Source: Streptococcus mitis
GTDB taxonomy: Bacteria > Bacillota > Bacilli > Lactobacillales > Streptococcaceae
DNA length: 60,705 bases
Assembly (NCBI RefSeq): GCF_946190275.1
Contig: NZ_CAMHZQ010000014.1
Location: 1-60,705 of the forward strand
Reading direction: 5' to 3'
A program made the position numbers and the translations under genes. This document shows positions 14,929-23,937 of the stretch, one piece after another; within the stretch, counting starts at the first letter, position 1, and each line of letters opens with the position of its first letter. The notes below the pieces were generated by a model. That model ran no database searches, was not told the origin of the DNA, and saw only the letters and a program-made list of their open reading frames with translations.

Positions 14929-15473
14929 TCCTTCTTACTTATCTGATAATAAATAAGGTCCGCAAGGTAGCCTTTTCTCTCTACAGCATTGGTAATAGTC
15001 TTTAGATAGGTCATTCCAGCCTTCTCCATAACACGACCTGAAGCTGGATTAAGATTGGCGTAACGAGCTCTGACCTTTTGAAAACCTGCTTGAATAAAAC
15101 AGAAGTCCAAGACAGCTTTCACGGCCTCCGTCATTATACCATTTCCCCAGTAAACCTTTCCTAGCACATAGCCAATTTCACAAGAAGAATCGTTCTCATC
15201 TATTGTAACGATGCTGATATCTCCTATAACTTTCTCCGGATTTTCTTTGAGACAAATGGCCCATTTGTAATAGTTGAGATTAGTATAGGAAGCAACCCAA
15301 TTGCGAATCGAGTTTCGAGTGATTTCGACATCAGGATGGGGATCCCAAGTGACGTAGGTTAGATTCTCAGTAGACGAAGCCCAATTTTGAAACATGGCTT
15401 CCGCATCACTCTCCACAAATCTTCGCAAGATCAAACGTTCTGTCTGTAACATTTGCGTACCAATAGATTTCAT
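14922..15473 (-). CDS. RimJ/RimL-type GNAT N-acetyltransferase
   Basis: 183 residues. MLQTERLILRRF near the N-terminus is the usual opening of RimJ/RimL-like acetyltransferases. GKVYWGNGIMTEAV (about 110-125) matches the acetyl-CoA pyrophosphate-binding segment, and NPASGRVMEKAGM (about 150-163) the conserved C-terminal part. Start at 15473 follows a GAGGT ribosome site. Monocistronic between the Rpn array and the hairpin-rich spacer. These enzymes acetylate N-termini or small amines; the substrate cannot be told. Confidence 0.85.
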   Translation of the reverse strand: MKSIGTQMLQTERLILRRFVESDAEAMFQNWASSTENLTYVTWDPHPDVEITRNSIRNWVASYTNLNYYKWAICLKENPEKVIGDISIVTIDENDSSCEIGYVLGKVYWGNGIMTEAVKAVLDFCFIQAGFQKVRARYANLNPASGRVMEKAGMTYLKTITNAVERKGYLADLIYYQISKKDR

Positions 15474-15607
15474 GACGCTACCTCGCTTTCTGATAGATGA
15501 TTCTCTGCCTAATCTCTATTTATATTTGTTTTGCTTTTGAATTTCAAGGCTCAAGCTAAAAAGGTCCCCTGCACCTCCTCGCTTATTTATTTCCGTGCTC
15601 GGGCTGA

Positions 15608-15677
15608 AAACCTCCACTGGAGGTTATTCTTGCTTCCCAGTTTCAAGGCAAGAAGCTAAAAAGGTCCACCGGACCTT
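15608..15677. repeat. 70-bp double-hairpin repeat, copy A
   Basis: Two perfect palindromes, AACCTCC-ACT-GGAGGTT and AAGGTCC-ACC-GGACCTT, joined by a conserved linker. Near-identical to 15901-15970. Confidence 0.8.
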
Positions 15678-15900
15678 CCTCGCTTTCTTATTTATAGGCT
15701 CAAGGTAAAAAGACTAAACTCAGTAACAACTAAAAAACAAGTTTTTCATCTAGTTCCTTGACGCAGTCGCTGTCTGGTTTGAAATGTACTTTACCAAGCT
15801 TTTTCAAACCTAGTCATCGTTGCGGGAGTGAGACGACGAAATCGAACTCTGTGAGTTACCAGACCTACTCTCACTTTCTTATTTCAAGGTGAGAGGCTGA

Positions 15901-15970
15901 AAACCTCCACTGGAGGTTATTCTTGCTCTCGAGTTTCAAGGCAAGAAGCTAAAAAGGTCCCCCGGACCTT
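15901..15970. repeat. 70-bp double-hairpin repeat, copy B
   Basis: Second copy, whose GGTCC hairpin is directly downstream of nadE and acts as its terminator. This suggests that the repeat originated as a terminator duplication. Confidence 0.8.
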
Positions 15971-15974
15971 TTTA
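15951..15974 (-). terminator. nadE terminator
   Basis: AAAAAGGTCC-GGG-GGACCTTTTT on the minus strand, starting at the nadE stop codon. A seven-pair stem plus T run makes a strong intrinsic terminator. Confidence 0.85.
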
Positions 15975-16796
15975 CTCCCAAAAGTCATCAAATACGGTGA
16001 TTGGTAGGTGGCGTTTGTGTTGGCCTTTATGCCACCAGTTTTCAATAGTCGCTTGAGCTTCTGGACTAACTTGTTTGCCTTCTAGGTAGTCGTCAATCTC
16101 TTCATAAGTAACCCCGAGGGCTACTTCATCAGCTAGGCCTGGTTTGTCTTCTTCTAGGTCTGCTGTTGGGATCTTTTCATAAAGGGCCGGGTCTGCACCT
16201 AGTTCCTTCAATAGTTGTTTTCCTTGGCGTTTATTGAGACGGAACAGTGGTAAAATATCTGCACCACCATCACCAAACTTGGTAAAGAAACCTGTGATAT
16301 TTTCCGCAGCATGGTCTGTTCCAATGACCGCTCCGCTATGGGCACCTGCCAGGGCATACTGAGCAATCATACGGCAACGAGCCTTGATATTTCCCTTGTT
16401 GAAATCTGAAACAGGGCTTCCTGTCGCTTCAACTGCTGCTGTCATGGCGTCAGCTGATTCCTTGATATTAACTACCAAGCTGACATCTGGTTGGATAAAG
16501 GCTAGGGCTTTTTGAGCATCTGCTTCATCAGCTTGTACTCCGTATGGCAGGCGGACAGCGATAAATTTGTAGCTGTCATCTCCTGTCTCTGCGCGCAGTT
16601 CTTCCATAGCTAATTGGGCCAAGCGACCTGCCAAGGTTGAGTCCTGACCTCCAGAAATCCCTAATACAAAGGTTTTTAGGAAGGGATGTTTTTTCAGGTA
16701 TCTCTTTAAGAAATCAATCGAACGACGGATTTCTTCCTGAGCATCAATCACTGGTTTCACGCCCAGTTCTTGGATAATCGTTTCTTGCAAACTCAT
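15972..16796 (-). CDS. nadE: NH3-dependent NAD+ synthetase
   Basis: 274 residues, normal length for the ammonia-dependent enzyme, with no glutaminase domain. Catalyses the last step of NAD formation: deamido-NAD + ATP + NH3 to NAD. The [13 protein letters not shown] motif (about residues 47-59) is the ATP pyrophosphatase P-loop, and [23 protein letters not shown] (positions around 180-202) the conserved substrate-binding block. Its ATG overlaps the 3' end of pncB by 4 nt, so the two are co-translated. Together they turn nicotinate into NAD with an adenylyltransferase encoded elsewhere. Confidence 0.95.
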   Translation of the reverse strand: MSLQETIIQELGVKPVIDAQEEIRRSIDFLKRYLKKHPFLKTFVLGISGGQDSTLAGRLAQLAMEELRAETGDDSYKFIAVRLPYGVQADEADAQKALAFIQPDVSLVVNIKESADAMTAAVEATGSPVSDFNKGNIKARCRMIAQYALAGAHSGAVIGTDHAAENITGFFTKFGDGGADILPLFRLNKRQGKQLLKELGADPALYEKIPTADLEEDKPGLADEVALGVTYEEIDDYLEGKQVSPEAQATIENWWHKGQHKRHLPITVFDDFWE

Positions 16797-18253
16797 TCTT
16801 CTTCTCCTTCACCAAGGGCTTCCTTGCGCATCTTATCAATCAAGTCCATCTTATCTTGCCATACATCACGCGCCAAATCGACTGGATAGTGCTGCGGATT
16901 GAGCACGCGCTTGTACTCATCCCAAAGCTTGTCAAATTCCTTACGGGCATAAGCCTGAATCTCAGTCAAGCTAGGCAGGTTGTAAATCAATTTTCCGTCT
17001 TTGAAGATATCCACCAAGAGAGGGACAGCGTCAAAATTACGAACGGTCTTCTTGATGTAAGTATAAGTCGGATGGAACATCTTGATTTCAGTCATGTCGC
17101 TCACATCCACACCGTCATAAGTGATGTAGTCGCCCTCTGACTTACCTTTTTCACGACTGGTAATGCGCCACACCTGCTTCTTACCTGGCGTAGACACCTT
17201 TTCCGCATTATTAGACAACTTGATGGTGTTGCGCATCTGGCCATTTTCATCTTCGATGGCAACAATCTTGTAAACTGCTCCAAGAGCTGGCTGATCATAG
17301 GCTGTAATCAGCTTGGTTCCCACGCCCCAGACATCAATCTTGGCCTTTTGCATCTTAAGGTTGAGGATGGTATTTTCATCCAAATCATTAGAAGCATAAA
17401 TCTTAGCCTCTGTAAATCCAGCCTCGTCCAGTTGCTGACGAACTTTCTTGGAAATGTAGGCAATATCCCCAGAGTCAATCCGCACACCCATAAAGTTAAT
17501 CTGGTCCCCCAGCTCACGCGCTACCTGAATGGCAGCGGGTACCCCAATGCGAAGGGTGTCATAGGTGTCCACAAGAAAGACACAGTTTTTGTGGGTCGCA
17601 GCGTAAGCCTTAAAGGCCTCATAGTCGTTACCATAAACCTGTACCAAGGCATGGGCGTGAGTCCCCAAGACAGGAATGTCAAAGAGCTTACCCGCACGCA
17701 CATTGCTAGTTCCATTAGCGCCACCAATCACCGCTGCGCGTGTCCCCCAGATAGCCGCATCCATTTCTTGCGCCCGACGTGTTCCAAACTCCATCAAAGG
17801 TTCATCTTCGATGACCGAACGAATACGAGCTGCCTTAGTAGCCACCAAGGTCTGGTAGTTAACGATGTTCAAAAGGGCTGTTTCGACCAACTGACATTGG
17901 GCTAGAGGGCCTTCCACCTGCACAATCGGTTCATTAGCAAAAACCAAATCCCCTTCTTGGGCAGAACGAACGGTCAACTCCAACTTGAAATTGCGGAGAT
18001 AGTCCAAGAATGCCCCATGATAGCCTAGCGACTCCAAATAGGCAATATCACTATCTGAAAAACGCAGGTCTTCAAGATAACTCACAATTCTTTCCAAACC
18101 TGCAAAAACTGCATAGCCATTCTTAAAAGGCTGTTGGCGGAAATACACCTCAAAAACCGCTTTCTTATTGTGAATCCCTTGGTCAAAGTAAACCTGCATC
18201 ATGTTGATCTGGTACAAGTCTGTGTGCAATGTCAAACTATCATCTGGATACAT
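16793..18253 (-). CDS. pncB: Nicotinate phosphoribosyltransferase
   Basis: 486 residues. Uses nicotinate, PRPP and ATP to make nicotinate mononucleotide, the entry step of the Preiss-Handler salvage route. The N-terminal [17 protein letters not shown] is typical of the family; EFGTRRAQ (about 155-162) carries the phosphoribosyl-binding Arg residues, and [13 protein letters not shown] (about 275) the conserved barrel motif. Start 18253 follows AGGAAAAGT. First gene of a pncB-nadE operon, with a palindrome between promoter and start suggesting control. Confidence 0.93.
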   Translation of the reverse strand: MYPDDSLTLHTDLYQINMMQVYFDQGIHNKKAVFEVYFRQQPFKNGYAVFAGLERIVSYLEDLRFSDSDIAYLESLGYHGAFLDYLRNFKLELTVRSAQEGDLVFANEPIVQVEGPLAQCQLVETALLNIVNYQTLVATKAARIRSVIEDEPLMEFGTRRAQEMDAAIWGTRAAVIGGANGTSNVRAGKLFDIPVLGTHAHALVQVYGNDYEAFKAYAATHKNCVFLVDTYDTLRIGVPAAIQVARELGDQINFMGVRIDSGDIAYISKKVRQQLDEAGFTEAKIYASNDLDENTILNLKMQKAKIDVWGVGTKLITAYDQPALGAVYKIVAIEDENGQMRNTIKLSNNAEKVSTPGKKQVWRITSREKGKSEGDYITYDGVDVSDMTEIKMFHPTYTYIKKTVRNFDAVPLLVDIFKDGKLIYNLPSLTEIQAYARKEFDKLWDEYKRVLNPQHYPVDLARDVWQDKMDLIDKMRKEALGEGEEE

Positions 18254-18277
18254 ACTTTTCCTACTTCCTTAGCTAGA

Positions 18278-18311
18278 AATACATGAAAATTTTCAAAAAC
18301 TTTCATGTATT
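18278..18311. promoter_or_regulatory. 11-bp inverted repeat in the pncB leader (candidate operator)
   Basis: AATACATGAAA (18278-18288) and TTTCATGTATT (18301-18311) are perfect complements separated by 12 bp. The element lies just downstream of the -10 and so covers the likely transcription start. It could be a repressor operator; niacin-responsive NiaR is the obvious candidate for this pathway, but I cannot confirm its site. An RNA hairpin is the alternative. Confidence 0.5.
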
Positions 18312-18327
18312 CCAATAAATTAGTACT

Positions 18328-18333
18328 ATTATA
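18328..18333 (-). promoter_or_regulatory. pncB -10 box
   Basis: TATAAT on the minus strand, 74 nt before the start codon. No good -35 is visible at 17 nt. Confidence 0.5.
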
Positions 18334-18477
18334 TCACATTTTAGCTGGATTGAGAAAAGAGTAACAAGCTATTCTCCACTCTCCAGTTCATCCATGTCTT
18401 GCTCAAATTTTTTCTGGACCCATTCTCCATAACCCAATGCAATATATAAATGTCATTTTGTAAAATTTTATTAACAA

Positions 18478-18512
18478 AAAACTCTCTACCATAAAAAATA
18501 GAGAGTGTTAAG
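18478..18512 (-). terminator. Intrinsic terminator after the HAD fragment
   Basis: On the minus strand ACTCTCTA and TAGAGAGT form an eight-pair stem, followed by TTTTTTGTTAA. It lies directly downstream of the stop of the HAD remnant, so the terminator of the original gene survives. Confidence 0.8.
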
Positions 18513-18513
18513 T

Positions 18514-18668
18514 TTAAATATAAGATTTCAAAATATCGACGACATCACTTCTTTTCTTAACCTTATAGACCTTGATTCCCAATTTCTCAGCTGCGATTGG
18601 ATTGTCCTCAATATCGTCTAGAAAGACACAATTTGTAGGATTTAACTGGTATTTATCAAGAATCTACT
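18514..18668 (-). pseudogene. C-terminal remnant of a HAD-superfamily hydrolase
   Basis: About 50 codons read NPTNCVFLDDIEDNPIAAEKLGI and end IKVYKVKKRSDVVDILKSYI before TAA at 18516-18514. The VFLDDIEDN segment is HAD motif IV (metal-binding aspartates). The frame is closed upstream by a TAG, and no other HAD motif is present, so only the last quarter of a gene remains. Its terminator is intact. Confidence 0.7.
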
Positions 18669-18735
18669 TAAACGTTACCCATAGCCACTATCATACCTCC
18701 ATACTTTTATAAAGCCCCTCTTTGCTTTATTCTCC

Positions 18736-19146
18736 TTACAAATCCTTTTGGTAATAATGTCTTTGCCCAATGTAGGGATAGTCTTGTAAGGTAAAGACTT
18801 TCTTGTAGCCATGCCTTTTATAAAAATCTGGCGCCTGAAACTGGTAAGTATTGACAAAAGCAAAACGACAGTTTCGATTCTTAGCTTCAGTTTCTGCTTG
18901 CTGCAATAGTTTTGAACCGATTCCTTGCCCTCGCAGTTCCTCTTTTACAAATAAATACTCGATTTCTAGCCAATTTCCAAAAGTCTCTGCTATCAAACCT
19001 GCCAGGAGATTGCCCTTTTCATCTTCTACATAAAAATTAAGTGGCTCACTTTCAGCTTTTTCTCTTTTTGAACGATTATAAGCACGAATCAGATTCCCTA
19101 TTTCTTGTGATTTATGGGATTCCTTATTTTCCAATCTAAAGTACAT
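18736..19146 (-). CDS. GNAT-family N-acetyltransferase
   Basis: 136 residues, start at 19146 after AAGGAGGTTTGG. Central beta strand LEIEYLFVKEE is followed by the acetyl-CoA-binding LRGQGIGSKLL (about residues 71-81), then NTYQFQAPDFYKRHGYK, the usual C-terminal signature with catalytic Tyr. Substrate unknown; similar small enzymes modify small amines or antibiotics. Confidence 0.85.
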   Translation of the reverse strand: MYFRLENKESHKSQEIGNLIRAYNRSKREKAESEPLNFYVEDEKGNLLAGLIAETFGNWLEIEYLFVKEELRGQGIGSKLLQQAETEAKNRNCRFAFVNTYQFQAPDFYKRHGYKKVFTLQDYPYIGQRHYYQKDL

Positions 19147-19211
19147 CCAAACCTCCTTGAAAACTGATACAGCTTGATTATAGTCTTATTTCAATGGACT
19201 GTCAAACTAGC

Positions 19212-19241
19212 AAAAACCCACCAACCTAAGTTGATGAGTTT
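19212..19241 (-). terminator. Terminator of the amino-acid permease gene
   Basis: Minus-strand ACTCATCAAC pairs with GTTGGTGGGT using some G-U pairs, followed by TTTTTGC. It begins just after the permease stop codon. Confidence 0.65.
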
Positions 19242-19246
19242 CAAAT

Positions 19247-20611
19247 CTATTTTCTAAATTTCCACTGGCTGTAAATCCCGAAACCGATAATCCAGATAGC
19301 TGAGCCGATTGCTCCTACAAATGTAGACTCTTGTAAAAAGAGGGTTACAAAGACAAAGGCAAAGAAGAGCATGGTTAAAGGATTTAGGAAACGATAATGG
19401 GGCATGAGATAGCCATCCGCCATAAAGTCTGGTGACTTGCGGTATTTAAGGTGAGCCACCATAATCAAGATATAAATGGCGATATAGACACCTGATGATG
19501 ATGCTGTAATCAAGGCAAAGGCATCGGAAACACCTGGCAAGACGTTGATAAAGGCTGCTAGGGCAATCAAAACCGCTGAAGCAATGATCGCATTTTGTGG
19601 CACGTTATGACGAGAAAGGGTATCTGCCTTAATAGCCTTTAAGAATGGATTTGGCGAATCATGGGCAATCTGGTACAAATGACGACCTGTTGAATAAAGG
19701 GTTGAGTTAAGAGCAGATGCTGCTGACGTCAAGACGACAAAGTTAATCAAGGCCGCTGCCCACTTGATACCTGCCAATTCAAATACCGTAACAAAGGGAG
19801 AATCAGCCGAAGCAAGTTCACGCCACGGAATGATAGCCATGATGGCTAAGAGGGCACCACCGTAGAAAAAGGCGATACGCAAAGGAATTTCCTTAACGGC
19901 TTTTGGCAAGACCTGACGTGGATTTTTGGTTTCAGAAGTTGTTACCCCGATAAATTCAATCATGAGGTAAGCAAAGAAAACCATCTGAAAGGCCATGACA
20001 AAGTTCACTCCACCATTAGGGAAGAGGGAGAAATTGTCGGTGATATTGGCCAAACTTGCTACTCCATGAGGTGTCTTAAAGCCTGTCAAGACCATAAAGA
20101 CCCCTGTGGCAATCATAGCTAAAATAGCCACAATCTTGACCATAGCAAACCAAAACTCAACTTCCCCAAAGAGCTTAACCGCGATCAGATTGACCAAGGC
20201 TAGAATGGTCAAAAATCCAATCTCAATCATCCAACTTGGCCAGCTAGGGAACCAAAACTGAACATAATGAGAGATGGCTGTGATTTCTGCCATACCGATA
20301 AAGACAACAGATAGCCAGTAAGACCAAACTGAGAAATAACCCCAGCCCTTACCCAAATGACGCGTGATAAAGTTGATAAAGGTATGTTGCTCAGGATCTT
20401 GATAAAGCATTTCCCCAACCGCACGCATCATGAGGAACATAAAGGCCCCTGTAATCATATAAATCAGCACAATGGAAGGACCTGTTAAGCTGATAGAGCG
20501 ACCTGCTCCCAAAAAGAGTCCTGTTCCAATTGTTCCCGCAATGGCCATAACCTGCACGTGACGATTGGTCAGACCACGCTCCATCTTATTTTTTTTCTTC
20601 TTTGAACTCAT
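19247..20611 (-). CDS. APC-family amino-acid permease
   Basis: 454 residues with about 12 hydrophobic segments. The N-terminal GLTNRHVQVMAIAGTIGTGLFLGAG is the APC hallmark unwound first helix that holds the substrate backbone. Length and sequence fit the CycA/AAT branch (D-serine, D-alanine, glycine and related amino acids); the exact substrate cannot be fixed. Start 20611 follows GGAGACGAT. Monocistronic, flanked by terminators on both sides. Confidence 0.85.
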   Translation of the reverse strand: MSSKKKKNKMERGLTNRHVQVMAIAGTIGTGLFLGAGRSISLTGPSIVLIYMITGAFMFLMMRAVGEMLYQDPEQHTFINFITRHLGKGWGYFSVWSYWLSVVFIGMAEITAISHYVQFWFPSWPSWMIEIGFLTILALVNLIAVKLFGEVEFWFAMVKIVAILAMIATGVFMVLTGFKTPHGVASLANITDNFSLFPNGGVNFVMAFQMVFFAYLMIEFIGVTTSETKNPRQVLPKAVKEIPLRIAFFYGGALLAIMAIIPWRELASADSPFVTVFELAGIKWAAALINFVVLTSAASALNSTLYSTGRHLYQIAHDSPNPFLKAIKADTLSRHNVPQNAIIASAVLIALAAFINVLPGVSDAFALITASSSGVYIAIYILIMVAHLKYRKSPDFMADGYLMPHYRFLNPLTMLFFAFVFVTLFLQESTFVGAIGSAIWIIGFGIYSQWKFRK

Positions 20612-20635
20612 ATCGTCTCCAATTCAATTTAAAAT

Positions 20636-20682
20636 GGAAAAAGGAGTGAGTGAAGCGCACAGCCTCCCCACTCCTTTTTTTT
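20636..20682 (-). terminator. greA terminator (works in both directions)
   Basis: AAAAAGGAGTG and CACTCCTTTTT frame a long stem between greA and the permease gene; each strand has a T run at its 3' side. Confidence 0.8.
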
Positions 20683-20686
20683 GTTT

Positions 20687-21169
20687 TTAGGCTGTTTTTT
20701 CAACCTTCAAGATTTTTACATCATAGCTACCAACAGGTGTTTCAATGGTTGCTGTGTCACCTGTTTTCTTACCAATCAAGGCTTGTCCAATTGGGCTTTC
20801 ATTTGAAACTTTACCTGCAAAGGCATCCGCACCGGCTGAACCTACGATAATATAAACTTCTTCCTCGTCCTCACCAATTTCTTGGATAGTGACTGTTTTC
20901 CCAATCGCTACTTCGTCTTGGGCAACTGAGTCGCTATTGACGATTTCAGCATAGCGAATTTTTGTTTCCAAGCTAGAGATTTGTCCTTCGACAAAGGCTT
21001 GTTCATCCTTAGCTGCTTCGTATTCACTGTTTTCTGAAAGGTCACCGTATGAACGAGCAATCTTAATGCGCTCTACCACTTCTGGTCGGCGGACCAATTT
21101 CAATTCTTCTAATTCTTTTTCAAGTTTTTCCTTTTCCGCAAGGGTCATAGGATATGTTTTTTCTGCCAT
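20687..21169 (-). CDS. greA: Transcription elongation factor GreA
   Basis: 160 residues, the normal GreA length. Rescues backtracked RNA polymerase by stimulating cleavage of the nascent RNA. The N-terminal coiled coil (residues about 10-75: [16 protein letters not shown] through [23 protein letters not shown]) carries the acidic tip; the C-terminal part is FKBP-like ([13 protein letters not shown]). I start it at ATG 21169 (MAEKTYPM) rather than a TTG three codons upstream, because this is the family start; the ribosome site is weak. Follows mltG, the same neighbour as in pneumococcus. Confidence 0.95.
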   Translation of the reverse strand: MAEKTYPMTLAEKEKLEKELEELKLVRRPEVVERIKIARSYGDLSENSEYEAAKDEQAFVEGQISSLETKIRYAEIVNSDSVAQDEVAIGKTVTIQEIGEDEEEVYIIVGSAGADAFAGKVSNESPIGQALIGKKTGDTATIETPVGSYDVKILKVEKTA

Positions 21170-21230
21170 TTTTCTCAACTTTCTTCTGATGATATTTTCT
21201 AAAGAAAATTATGTGAAGCATCACATAATT

Positions 21231-22895
21231 TTAGTTTGTTTGGTTTAATTTGCTGTTGACATGGTCGGCAACATTCCGATCATGTTCTTCTTTATTGCTA
21301 GCATAGTAGACCTTACCATCTGTCACATCTGCAACAAAGTAAAGGTTTTCACTCTTAGTCTGATTGATACTTGACTCGATAGCATCCAAGCTTGGACTAT
21401 CTACCGGACCAGGCATGAGGCCTAGATTTGTATAAACATTGTATGGTGAATTAATCGATGTATCAATTCCAGCATCGTCGGCAAGACTAATCTTCTGACC
21501 AAGTTTTCCTTGGGCATACAAGATGGCAATATTGCTTTGAAGTGGCATACCAAGATTCAAGCGATTGTAGAATACACCTGCAATCAACTTACGGTCTTCC
21601 GTCTTAGCTCCTTCTTTTTCGACAAGAGAAGCAATGGTCAGCAATTCATTGACCGTCAAATTCTTAGACTTAATCGTACTGTAATGAGGTGCCAAAGTCT
21701 TGTCCATAGCTGCCAACATCTCATCAATCAAGCTTTCAACAGTTGTGCTTTCCTTGATAGAATATGTAGCTGGGAAGAGGAATCCTTCCAAACGGTAACG
21801 AACGCCACTTTCCTTTGTAGGCAAGCTTTCAAGTAGACTCGGATATTTGGCAACTTCTTGACTGATAAAGCTCTCATCTTGAACTTTTGCTAGGAAAGCA
21901 TCCGCTGTCAATGGCTCTTTGAAGTCACCTTGCAATTGACCTACAGCTTGTGCCATTTGATCAATCGTATAACCTTCTGGAATTGTCAAAGTCGCAAGGA
22001 CAGGTTCTTGAGCTTCAGCTGTTCCACCTTTTTGTAGTTCGTGGATGATATCTTCTGTACTCATGCTCTTTTGCAAATTATAGTAACCTGATTTCAAATC
22101 AGCATAATTTTTGTACTTAGCATACAAGCTAAAAACTAGACCGTGTTTAATCAAGCCGGCATCTTCAAGTGTCTTACCGATTTCTTGAACATTAGAGCCT
22201 TCTGGGATTTGAACCGTTACATATTGCTTAGAATCAGCGTCAACAGGCTGTAAAGATGACTGAACATACTGATAACCGAAGTAAGCACCTGCTGAAATCA
22301 AGGCAAGGAAAATCAGTAGAGAAATGAAGAAGGCCTTGAAGCCAGATTTTTTCTCTTTCTGCGGCTTAACGGGTTTTGCTCCTTCTCTACGGCTACGACG
22401 TGGTGTATCGCTAATGATATCCACTGTTTCTTTAGCAGGCGTCGGTGTTTCTGGACGTGCTTGTTCTTCTTTTTTCTCTGCTGTCTTATAGGAAACAGCT
22501 ACCCTTGTTGGGGTTTCATTGTATTCTCTTTCAACTTTGCTAGGTCTAACAGGTCCTGGTCCTGGTCTTGAGCCACTTTCTTCTGCTGGAGAAGAAGGCA
22601 CATCTTGACTTGGATGGGTTGGGACGGCAGGAGTTTCTCTTTGAAGGTCATCTGCTGGAGAAGCTAGTACATCTTGACTTGGGTGAGTAGGCGCAGCAGG
22701 AGCTTTTCTCATAATCTCCTCTACCGTTGACAAGGAATCAGCCATGAGTTCTTCAGCTGAAGGTTCATTTGCAGGAGTGGGAACTACTGCCTCATCTTCT
22801 TTCAGAACTTCATCATAGCCTTTTACTTTTTCTAAATCTCTCAGAATCTGCTCTTTAAAGCTTAATTTCTCTTCTTCTCTTGACTTTTCACTCAA
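21231..22895 (-). CDS. mltG: Endolytic peptidoglycan transglycosylase MltG
   Basis: 554 residues. Cuts nascent glycan strands at the membrane and is part of peripheral wall synthesis in pneumococcus. N-terminal 185 residues are cytoplasmic and disordered, with a repeated PTHPSQDV segment (two copies near 75 and 95). One membrane helix follows (about 190-212, FISLLIFLALISAGAYFGY), then LysM-like and YceG domains; the catalytic Glu is in LVEKEGAKTEDRKLIAGVFYNRL (around residue 430). Translation starts at TTG 22895, supported by AAGGAGG eight nt upstream and no ATG nearby. Confidence 0.93.
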   Translation of the reverse strand: MSEKSREEEKLSFKEQILRDLEKVKGYDEVLKEDEAVVPTPANEPSAEELMADSLSTVEEIMRKAPAAPTHPSQDVLASPADDLQRETPAVPTHPSQDVPSSPAEESGSRPGPGPVRPSKVEREYNETPTRVAVSYKTAEKKEEQARPETPTPAKETVDIISDTPRRSRREGAKPVKPQKEKKSGFKAFFISLLIFLALISAGAYFGYQYVQSSLQPVDADSKQYVTVQIPEGSNVQEIGKTLEDAGLIKHGLVFSLYAKYKNYADLKSGYYNLQKSMSTEDIIHELQKGGTAEAQEPVLATLTIPEGYTIDQMAQAVGQLQGDFKEPLTADAFLAKVQDESFISQEVAKYPSLLESLPTKESGVRYRLEGFLFPATYSIKESTTVESLIDEMLAAMDKTLAPHYSTIKSKNLTVNELLTIASLVEKEGAKTEDRKLIAGVFYNRLNLGMPLQSNIAILYAQGKLGQKISLADDAGIDTSINSPYNVYTNLGLMPGPVDSPSLDAIESSINQTKSENLYFVADVTDGKVYYASNKEEHDRNVADHVNSKLNQTN

Positions 22896-22975
22896 AAGTT
22901 TTTCCTCCTTGTTGACAATCCATAATATTATATCTTAAAAGTCCAAGAAAAGCAACCTATGATACTTTTCCTAGC

Positions 22976-23470
22976 TTATTTTTTCGTTTCCCAGACCATA
23001 TCATACCAGGTTTCCCCTGCAAAGGTTGACTGGGACAGGCCTTCATTGGTAAATCCATGTTTTTCGTAGTAAGTAATGAGATAGTCATGACAGGTTAGGT
23101 TAATGCCTTCTCTTTCGTGTTCAAGAGCCAGTTCTTTCAAAGCTGCTAGCAATTTCTGACCTAGTCCGAGGCCCTGTGCCTCCTTGGCAATAGACAGACA
23201 GGTCACAGAGATATAGCCACCAGGCTCATGACTATAGTCTTCTATCTCCTCTGTAAAAGACTGGTCTTGCAGATGGCGTTGTGGGCCAACTGGCCCTTCT
23301 ATATACCCCATGATTCTGCCTTCTTTTTCTGCAACCAGAAACGAGGTCTGAATTTCTCGCAAATGCGCCTCAAAAACAGAGCGAGGAATGGCTTCTTCAA
23401 TCGAGAAATTTTCTAGTTCAATCTCAACGATACGATCCAAATCTTCTAATCTTACTTGTCTGATTTTCAT
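22976..23470 (-). CDS. GNAT-family N-acetyltransferase
   Basis: 164 residues. N-terminal MKIRQVRLEDLDRIVEIE and the acetyl-CoA loop AQGLGLGQKLLAALKELA (about 103-120) define the fold; the C-terminal YYEKHGFTNEGLS is the usual closing motif. Its ATG overlaps the stop of the preceding GNAT gene by 4 nt, so the two are translationally coupled. They are similar enough to be an old duplication. Downstream of murC. Confidence 0.85.
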   Translation of the reverse strand: MKIRQVRLEDLDRIVEIELENFSIEEAIPRSVFEAHLREIQTSFLVAEKEGRIMGYIEGPVGPQRHLQDQSFTEEIEDYSHEPGGYISVTCLSIAKEAQGLGLGQKLLAALKELALEHEREGINLTCHDYLITYYEKHGFTNEGLSQSTFAGETWYDMVWETKK

Positions 23471-23928
23471 TGTGCCTCCAGATAAAAGGGATTAAACCAA
23501 ATCATACTAAAACCCTGGCTAGTTGTATAAAGCGAAGTTTCTTCATCAATAAAACCGTTCATTTCAAAATAGGATAGCAACTCATCAGGACTCTTCAAAC
23601 GAATAGCCTTGTAATCCAGCTCTACCGCCACCTCTTTCAAAGCCGCAAGAAGAAGCATGCCCAATCCCTGTCTCTGATGGTCAGTATCAATGACTAAAGA
23701 ATGTATTTCTAGACATTGCGGATTGTGGGGCTGAGGACCACCTAGAACATAGCCCAAAAGCTGATTTTCATCCCTAGCTAGAAGAAAGGTATCCGCAGAC
23801 TTACGGATACTTTCTTCTAAAATATGGGAAGGTTGCTGCTTTTCAGCTGAAAACACTGAGGCCTGAAGTTCCTCTATATCAGCCAAATCAGACTTACTTG
23901 CCTGAATGATTTTAATTGGAATTTCCAT
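23467..23928 (-). CDS. GNAT-family N-acetyltransferase
   Basis: 153 residues. IEHSLVIDT-type central strand is followed by HQRQGLGMLLLAALKEVA (about 88-105), the acetyl-CoA-binding loop. The start is 9 nt after the murC stop and uses an AGGAT ribosome site inside the end of murC. This makes it part of a murC-GNAT-GNAT transcript. Substrate unknown. Confidence 0.83.
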   Translation of the reverse strand: MEIPIKIIQASKSDLADIEELQASVFSAEKQQPSHILEESIRKSADTFLLARDENQLLGYVLGGPQPHNPQCLEIHSLVIDTDHQRQGLGMLLLAALKEVAVELDYKAIRLKSPDELLSYFEMNGFIDEETSLYTTSQGFSMIWFNPFYLEAQ

Positions 23929-23937
23929 GGGAAAATC

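Larger units (their letters stand above)
15474..15971. other. Hairpin-rich spacer with direct repeats
   Basis: About 500 bp without a gene. A 70-bp block occurs twice (15608-15677 and 15901-15970): AACCTCC-ACT-GGAGGTT, a GGCAAGAAGCTAAAA linker, then AAGGTCC-NCC-GGACCTT. Between them lie segments such as CTCGCTTTCTTATTT and GGCTCAAGGTAAAAAG that match the unit found behind rpsR. A 110-bp middle part (about 15745-15860) is unlike anything else in the window and could be a decayed mobile remnant. Confidence 0.6.
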
